A stretch of 10,629 bases of DNA, from the NCBI GenBank assembly GCA_029940345.1, contig JAOZRC010000127.1, positions 1 through 10,629 of the forward strand, read 5' to 3'. Shown here piece by piece: positions 6,964 to 10,629 of the stretch. Position 1 is the stretch's first letter. The number at the start of each line of letters is the position of its first letter. A program made the translations under genes and the position numbers. The notes under the pieces were generated by a model. It saw only the letters and a list, made by a program, of their open reading frames with translations, ran no database searches and had not been told where the DNA came from. This DNA comes from Desulfobacterales bacterium (GTDB taxonomy: Bacteria > Desulfobacterota > Desulfobacteria > Desulfobacterales > JAUCGF01).

Positions 6964-7140
6964 TTATTTTTTCTCCTTGTTACTGATTCTTAAATTCAAA
7001 AGGAAACTTCTTAAACTATTCTTCACACATCTGTCAACATCGTTTTGCTTGTTAATAAATAGTAGTCCGATTTTGATCTTTTCGTTCTGGTTATTTAATT
7101 CGCGTTCCTTACTATCAGCCGTTGATAATCCTGTCATCAT
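6964..7140 (-). CDS. Possible small ORF (58 aa) coupled to the Rho-N-like gene
   Basis: An open frame starts at ATGATG and ends with TAA only 2 bp before the start of the Rho-N-like gene. Its last codons contain that gene's ribosome binding site. The product is polar and Lys/Asn-rich (starts MMTGLSTADSKERELNN) with a short hydrophobic patch GLLFIN. I do not recognise it. An AAAGG about 11 bp upstream is a weak ribosome binding site. The stop/start arrangement argues for a real leader gene or coupling peptide. However, 58 codons in AT-rich DNA can be open by chance, and a TTGACA (-35-like) inside suggests the stretch could instead be promoter DNA. Confidence 0.3.
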   Translation of the reverse strand: MMTGLSTADSKERELNNQNEKIKIGLLFINKQNDVDRCVKNSLRSFLLNLRISNKEKK

Positions 7141-7161
7141 TGCATAAACGCCTTTGCAATA

Positions 7162-7353
7162 AGGGATTTCCCAAAAAATAAACTACCCAAAATGTAGGAT
7201 GCGTTAGCGTAGCGTAACGCACCATGTTAATATTCAAATTCAATTTGAACAATAATTCCGGTGCGTTACGGCTGACGCCTAACGCACCCTACAATCTCTG
7301 CACACACCTTGCATCACGGTTAAAATGGGTAGTTTATATATTTGGAATTCCCT
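7162..7353. repeat. 192-bp nested palindromic element behind the UDG gene
   Basis: The outer inverted repeats of 28 bp are 7162-7189 (ends in ATAAACTACCCA or its near copy) and 7326-7353 (starts TGGGTAGTTTAT), with 24 of 28 positions matching. Inside is a second pair, 7193-7223 (starts TGTAGGATGCGTTA) and 7260-7293 (ends TAACGCACCCTACA). Each arm is itself a hairpin: TGCGTTA with TAACGCA, and GTGCGTTA with TAACGCAC. The centre has TTCAAAT (7233-7239) pairing with ATTTGAA (7243-7249). It starts 10 bp past the UDG stop and may act as a transcription terminator or 3' stabiliser for that mRNA. GTAGGxTGCGTTA...TAACGCACC-type repeats are widespread in bacterial intergenic DNA. Confidence 0.75.
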
Positions 7354-7363
7354 AACCAGATTT

Positions 7364-8065
7364 CTATTTTTTTATTTCAAGCGCTCCCATCAATTTTTGT
7401 ATGTCTTCCCAGACTGCCCGTTTTTTCCCCGGATTTCTCAACAGGAAAGCGGGGTGGTAAGTTGGCATGACCAGAATGCCTTCATAGTCAAAAAAACGAC
7501 CGCGAAGTTGCGATATCGGGCGGTCGGTTTGTAAAATTGTTTGGCTGGCAAAAGCGCCAAGCGTACAAATATAATCAGGTCGGATCGCTTTGATCTGGCG
7601 CTTTAGAAAGGGCGAACACGTGTCTATCTCTCCAGGTAAGGGATTGCGATTTTGCGGTGGACGGCATTTAAGAATATTACATATGTAAACATCGTTGCGT
7701 TTTAGTGTCATCGCGTGGATGATGCGCGTTAAAAGCTGACCGGCCGTACCGACAAATGGTTGGCCCTGTCGGTCTTCATCCATTCCCGGTGCTTCGCCAA
7801 TAAAGACGAGTCGGGCATGAGGGTTGCCGTCACCAAAGACGATTGTTTTACGATTTTGCCAAAGATTGCAACGCTGGCAATTGTCTAATTCGGCGCGTAA
7901 AGTTGCTAGCGTTTCAACAGGTGTGGCCCCTGAATTGCCCCACTGATCTATAATTTCAAGGCTTTTTTCAGAGCAGTCAAATCCCTTGGAACCCACTTCG
8001 GCGATAACGTTCAAGTAGTTGGCAATCTCATTGGTAATCTGAATGAAAGTAAGGCGATTATTCAT
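7364..8065 (-). CDS. Uracil-DNA glycosylase, family 4 (iron-sulfur type)
   Basis: The enzyme removes uracil arising from cytosine deamination or dUMP incorporation and starts base excision repair. The 233-aa sequence has motif GEAPGMDEDRQGQPFVG (90-106), the nucleotide-binding motif HPAFLLRNP (204-212) and four cluster cysteines C63, C66, C134 and C150. The 16-residue spacing of the last pair is the family norm. About 55 residues precede the conserved core; they are weakly conserved in the family and their role is unclear. The gene lies 39 bp behind coaBC on the same strand and is probably co-transcribed. The ATG has no good Shine-Dalgarno, so the exact start is less certain. There is no sign of damage in the catalytic core. 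Confidence 0.95.
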   Translation of the reverse strand: MNNRLTFIQITNEIANYLNVIAEVGSKGFDCSEKSLEIIDQWGNSGATPVETLATLRAELDNCQRCNLWQNRKTIVFGDGNPHARLVFIGEAPGMDEDRQGQPFVGTAGQLLTRIIHAMTLKRNDVYICNILKCRPPQNRNPLPGEIDTCSPFLKRQIKAIRPDYICTLGAFASQTILQTDRPISQLRGRFFDYEGILVMPTYHPAFLLRNPGKKRAVWEDIQKLMGALEIKK

Positions 8066-8104
8066 AGAAGGGGTTATAGACCGTATCGTCCGATTTTCCT
8101 TTTT

Positions 8105-9367
8105 CTAACCAGAAGCCTTAAGCCGTAAAATACGATCCAACAGTAAATCGGCGATAGCGTCTTTGGACATCTTCGGAGGTGTTTCAATTGTATCGTCTTT
8201 ATAGATAAATTTGACCCTGTTGGTGTCGGCGTTAAAACCGGAGTCAGCCGGACCGATAAGATTACCGACAATCAGATCAAGGTTTTTCTGTGCCAGTTTC
8301 ATTGCGGCGTTTTTCTGAAGCTCTTCCGTTTCCGCGGCAAATCCGACTAAAATACGTTCACCTTTGTTCTTGCCCAATTCTTTTAAAATATCGGGGTTTT
8401 TCTGAAGCGTTAAAATCATTTCATCCCGATCTTTTTTGATTTTCCGGTGCTTCGGATTAACCGGTCGGTAATCGGAAACAGCCGCCGCTTTAATAATAAT
8501 GTCGGATTTTTCAAAATGATGCCATACGGCTTGCTGCATTTCCAGGGCCGTATTCACTCTAATCGTTTTGACATTTAGCGGTTCCGAAAGAGATGTCGGA
8601 CCAGACACCAACGTAACATCGGCACCACGCATTTCAGCCGCACGAGCGATGGCCCACCCCATTTTACCTGAAGACGGGTTGCTGATAAAGCGCACCGGAT
8701 CAATCGCTTCCTGGGTCGGTCCGGCAGTTACAAGAACTTTTCGGCCAAACATATCCTTTGGTGTGAGACAGGCAATAAAACGGTCCAAAATTATTTCAGG
8801 TTCAGGAAGACGTCCCGGACCGGCGACCCCGCAGGCCAGTTCACCTGAATCCGGAGCCAAAATATGATATCCGTCTGTTTTAAGTATTTTTAAATTTCTT
8901 TGAACAGACCGATGTTCAAACATATGCGTATTCATAGAAGGGCAAAGCAGAACAGGTGCGGTTACTGCAAGCAAAAAGGTGCTTACAGCATCATCCGCTA
9001 TTCCGGCGGCAAGTTTGGCAAGCATATTAGCGGTGGCTGGCGCAATAATGACAGCATCCGCAGATTGCGCCCATTCGATATGTTTAATCGAAGCATCTCC
9101 GTCGTCGTTGGCAAAAAGAGATGAGCAAACTTTCAGACCTGACAGTGCTTCAAATGTCAGCGGTCCCACAAATGCACCTGCATTCAGAGTCATGATCACT
9201 CTGACATGGGCGCCCAGTTTTTTTAACAACCTTAAAAGGGTTACACTTTTATAAGCGGCAATGCCTCCGCAAACTCCGATTACTATATTTTTTCCACTTA
9301 ACGTCGTTTTCATAAGTTGTGTTATACCAGGCTGGTGCATTGGCATTCTTTCAACATAACTGTTCAT
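8105..9367 (-). CDS. coaBC: Bifunctional phosphopantothenoylcysteine decarboxylase / phosphopantothenate-cysteine ligase
   Basis: CoaBC performs two consecutive steps of coenzyme A synthesis: ligation of cysteine to 4'-phosphopantothenate (CoaB, CTP-dependent) and decarboxylation (CoaC, FMN enzyme). CoaC covers about residues 25-205: GGIAAYK (34-40), catalytic H96 (KHIEW), PSMNTHM (143-149) and catalytic C179 in ACGVAGPGR. CoaB covers about 208-418: VLVTAGPTQEAIDPVRFISN (211-230), PSSGKMG (231-237), AAAVSDYRP (294-302), KIKK (309-312) and GFAAET (342-347). The total of 420 aa is normal for the fusion. The given ATG sits directly behind AGGGGGA, too close for a normal Shine-Dalgarno. Starts at residues 8, 10 or 19 (MKTTLSGKNIVIGVCGG) are possible, and M19 best matches the usual family length before the first strand. 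udg follows in the same direction. Confidence 0.96.
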   Translation of the reverse strand: MNSYVERMPMHQPGITQLMKTTLSGKNIVIGVCGGIAAYKSVTLLRLLKKLGAHVRVIMTLNAGAFVGPLTFEALSGLKVCSSLFANDDGDASIKHIEWAQSADAVIIAPATANMLAKLAAGIADDAVSTFLLAVTAPVLLCPSMNTHMFEHRSVQRNLKILKTDGYHILAPDSGELACGVAGPGRLPEPEIILDRFIACLTPKDMFGRKVLVTAGPTQEAIDPVRFISNPSSGKMGWAIARAAEMRGADVTLVSGPTSLSEPLNVKTIRVNTALEMQQAVWHHFEKSDIIIKAAAVSDYRPVNPKHRKIKKDRDEMILTLQKNPDILKELGKNKGERILVGFAAETEELQKNAAMKLAQKNLDLIVGNLIGPADSGFNADTNRVKFIYKDDTIETPPKMSKDAIADLLLDRILRLKASG

Positions 9368-9380
9368 TCCCCCTACGTGT

Positions 9381-9386
9381 ATTATA
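9381..9386 (-). promoter_or_regulatory. Possible -10 box upstream of coaBC
   Basis: The minus strand reads a perfect TATAAT 13 bp before the first ATG of coaBC. No convincing -35 box lies 16-18 bp further upstream, where the REP-like hairpin is found. Transcription from here would begin near 9374, leaving only about 7 nt before the first ATG. This would favour either a near-leaderless message or one of the internal starts. Confidence 0.35.
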
Positions 9387-9387
9387 A

Positions 9388-9466
9388 GCTAAGGCGGGAC
9401 AGCTTCCCGCGCTACACACTCACGCACGGTTGCGATCATGTAGAGCGGAAAGCCGCTTCGCTTAAG
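9388..9466. repeat. REP-like hairpin pair in inverted orientation
   Basis: Two related hairpins face each other. GCGGGA (9394-9399) pairs with TCCCGC (9405-9410), and AGCGG (9444-9448) pairs with CCGCT (9453-9457). The arms also match each other as an imperfect inverted repeat: the left ends ...TTCCCGCGCTAC and the right begins GTAGAGCGGAAAGCC. This doublet design is typical of REP/BIME sequences. It lies directly upstream of coaBC. Confidence 0.55.
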
Positions 9467-9503
9467 AGGAGTGGACAGTTATCTTTAAACGGTTCAATGC
9501 GCC

Positions 9504-9771
9504 CGAACTATTGCAACCTGTGCGGTTGGTTTTACATGTAGGTGGGCAACGCTTTATCACTCACTCAGTTTCAGCAGGTGATTAGGCCAAGCAACTGATT
9601 TTGTTAAGGAAAATATCATTTGCCCACCAATCCTGCTAAAAATCGGTGGGCAAAGTTAATTGCTTTAAACTATGTCCGGCACCGCACCTTTGTATCAGCT
9701 ATAAACCAGGTGAGTGGAAAAACGTTGCCCACCCTACATCATATAGCAACCGCACAGGTCGAACTATTGCA
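9504..9771. mobile_element. 244-bp MITE (9516-9759) flanked by a perfect 12-bp direct repeat
   Basis: A perfect 13-bp terminal inverted repeat, ACCTGTGCGGTTG (9516-9528) and CAACCGCACAGGT (9747-9759), is bracketed immediately by the identical 12-mer CGAACTATTGCA at 9504-9515 and 9760-9771. This is the expected target-site duplication. A second inverted pair follows inside, with one base of length difference: ATGTAGGTGGGCAACG (9536-9551) and CGTTGCCCACCCTACAT (9723-9739), then CACTCAC (9558-9564) and GTGAGTG (9710-9716). The centre is another palindrome, TTTGCCCACC (9619-9628) and GGTGGGCAAA (9645-9654). No transposase is encoded. A 12-bp duplication would fit an IS4-type transposase, but that is inference. 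The right copy of the duplication contains the stop codon of the neighbouring lipoprotein gene. Confidence 0.85.
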
Positions 9772-10243
9772 TCAAAGCGGATTCATTGCTTTCAGTTATT
9801 GATGGCGCCACGCCTAGTTCAACATACGTGTTAAATTGATCTTCAACAATATTAATGATACACCAGCGCATTTGTTTTTGGAATAACAAAATAGCCTTTT
9901 TGGGTGTTTTAAACGAACTTATGGCTTTCCAGTTATCCTTCGCCATATTGTTTCTGAAAAAAGTGATCAAGGATGTTCGTTCCACCTTGCCTTTTAATTT
10001 CAGAATTCCGGTTAAAAACCCCGGGCCTTCAATTATATACGTTTCCTTTTTATCGATTTTCAGTTCACTGGGTAATAAAATATCGCCAAAATCATAATAT
10101 AAGGGCGTATTTCCTTTTTGTACATTTGAACCTGTCCCTCCGGATGTCTGCTGCATGTTGGCGCATCCGGCAAGCGACAATGTGATAAATGTAATCATAC
10201 CTAACATAGACATAACTATGTTGCGCTGTTTTTTTCCCTGCAT
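9764..10243 (-). CDS. Lipoprotein of unknown function
   Basis: The 159-aa protein starts with a basic n-region (MQGKKQRN), a hydrophobic stretch (about residues 9-24) and the lipobox LAGC, with C27 as the predicted lipidated cysteine. It is therefore probably anchored in the outer or inner membrane on the periplasmic side. A polar, Gly/Ser/Gln-rich linker (28-45) precedes a globular domain of about 105 residues. This domain contains YYDFGDILLPSELKID, a FFRNNMAKDNW helix and a final strand segment ending in VAPS. I have the impression of similar lipoproteins in sulfate reducers but cannot name a domain. The start is well supported by AGGAGGT (10250-10256) 6 bp upstream. The TAG stop (9764-9766) lies within the direct repeat of the adjacent miniature element. 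Confidence 0.85.
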   Translation of the reverse strand: MQGKKQRNIVMSMLGMITFITLSLAGCANMQQTSGGTGSNVQKGNTPLYYDFGDILLPSELKIDKKETYIIEGPGFLTGILKLKGKVERTSLITFFRNNMAKDNWKAISSFKTPKKAILLFQKQMRWCIINIVEDQFNTYVELGVAPSITESNESALMQ

Positions 10244-10249
10244 AATTTT

Positions 10250-10301
10250 ACCTCCTGAACTGAATGTTTAATATTTTAACGTTAAGTGGTATCCTATCCA
10301 A
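10250..10301 (-). promoter_or_regulatory. Probable promoter and ribosome binding site of the lipoprotein gene
   Basis: On the minus strand TTGGAT (10296-10301), 17 bp and TAAAAT (10273-10278) form a plausible sigma-70 promoter. AGGAGGT (10250-10256) is a consensus ribosome binding site. A 10-bp palindrome TTAACGTTAA (10276-10285) overlaps the -10 region and could be an operator. Confidence 0.45.
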
Positions 10302-10324
10302 AAATCAGTGCTAAATGCAGTTTA

Positions 10325-10429
10325 GGATTGCGAAAGTTAAGCGATGCGGTCTTGCGCTAAAATCATTTGCGAAAGACCGTTCCGCTCCGCTCCGCTCCGT
10401 TCCTCCGCTTCACTCTGCTTTCGCACTCC
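10325..10429. repeat. Palindromic repeat with an internal TCCGC tandem repeat
   Basis: GGATTGCGAAAG (10325-10336) and CTTTCGCACTCC (10418-10429) are inverted repeats with one mismatch. Inside, CGGTCTT (10347-10353) pairs with AAGACCG (10373-10379). Then TCCGC is repeated three times plus a TCCGT (10381-10400), with another TCCGC at 10404-10408. It is not coding. It lies between the lipoprotein gene and the outward-facing sigma-54 promoter. Confidence 0.6.
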
Positions 10430-10456
10430 ATAATCACCATTGAATTTGAATAAGAT

Positions 10457-10473
10457 ACGTTAAGTACGTTAAT
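10457..10473. repeat. Tandem ACGTTAAGT-type repeat, possible regulator site
   Basis: ACGTTAAGT (10457-10465) is followed directly by ACGTTAAT (10466-10473). A third copy, ACGTTAAGT, is at 10279-10287, overlapping the lipoprotein promoter. The tandem lies about 140 bp upstream of the sigma-54 promoter, a normal distance for an enhancer-binding protein site. That role is inference. Confidence 0.3.
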
Positions 10474-10604
10474 AATGTTTTTACTTGAAATTTACACTAA
10501 GGTCAATTCTAATTTGTTTTTTTTCAATATTAAAAGCTTGCTTTTTTCAAATCCTACTTATATTTTCGATTTGAATGATATAGTTGTCAGATTTTGGTTT
10601 GTTC

Positions 10605-10619
10605 TGGCACAAAAATTGC
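10605..10619 (+). promoter_or_regulatory. Sigma-54 (RpoN) promoter facing out of the window
   Basis: TGGCAC (10605-10610), five A bases and TTGC (10616-10619) match the -24/-12 consensus TGGCAC-N5-TTGC, with the required 10 bp between GG and GC. The DNA upstream (10480-10600) is AT-rich, which would allow bending between an enhancer and the promoter. Transcription would begin about 10-12 bp downstream, beyond or at the window edge, into a plus-strand gene not included here. Confidence 0.75.
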
Positions 10620-10629
10620 CTCCCTACCA

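Noticed and set aside
7039..7044. Perfect TTGACA on the minus strand upstream of the Rho-N-like gene
   Set aside because: No acceptable -10 box at 16-18 bp (best is about three of six), so I did not list it as a promoter.
6707..7147. 146-codon plus-strand frame rich in Phe
   Set aside because: It is antisense to the lysine-rich Rho-N-like gene and the upstream region; the Phe richness merely reflects AAA/GAA codons on the other strand.
10381..10408. TCCGC tandem repeats considered as a CRISPR-like or coding repeat
   Set aside because: The unit is 5 bp with no spacers and no open frame; it is a simple tandem repeat inside a palindromic element.

Overview
The window looks like chromosomal DNA of a sulfate-reducer-type deltaproteobacterium (Desulfobacterota, probably near Desulfobacterales). 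This is inferred from gene content and protein style: a LutB-type iron-sulfur lactate-utilisation protein next to priA, a family 4 uracil-DNA glycosylase, fused coaBC, a small Rho-N-like basic protein, and a canonical sigma-54 promoter. Every protein gene I can support lies on the minus strand; the only plus-strand signals are a terminator at the left edge and the sigma-54 promoter at the right edge.

Layout from left to right: (1) 1-366 holds a hairpin-rich stretch ending in a Rho-independent terminator (+), then a decayed minus-strand reading frame behind priA. (2) 367-4659 is a probable minus-strand operon. It is transcribed as an acidic protein with two copies of a four-cysteine motif, then LutB, then PriA; the lutB stop codon directly abuts the priA start. 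(3) 4660-5718 is mostly non-coding. It has a 151-bp inverted-repeat element, a 61-aa basic protein, a second palindromic element and a strong minus-strand promoter. (4) 5719-6294 encodes a HAD-family phosphatase, with elements of one repeat family on both sides. (5) 6635-7140 encodes a Rho-N-like protein, possibly preceded by a coupled 58-codon ORF. (6) 7162-7353 is a nested palindromic element just behind the UDG gene. (7) 7364-9367 is coaBC followed 39 bp later by the type-4 UDG gene. (8) 9388-9771 holds a REP-like hairpin pair and a clean 244-bp miniature element flanked by a perfect 12-bp direct repeat. (9) 9764-10243 encodes a lipoprotein. (10) 10244-10629 holds its probable promoter, another palindromic/tandem repeat and the outward-facing sigma-54 promoter.

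The core genes are housekeeping: replication restart (PriA), coenzyme A synthesis (CoaBC), uracil repair (UDG) and lactate or related oxidation (LutB). The most unusual points are the LutB protein, whose C-terminus ends in a LutC-like motif instead of the usual LutB C-terminal domain, the duplicated cysteine-motif protein, and the density of small palindromic elements (at least seven in about 10 kb, no transposase present). I found no CRISPR array, tRNA, rRNA, complete insertion sequence or recognisable defence system.
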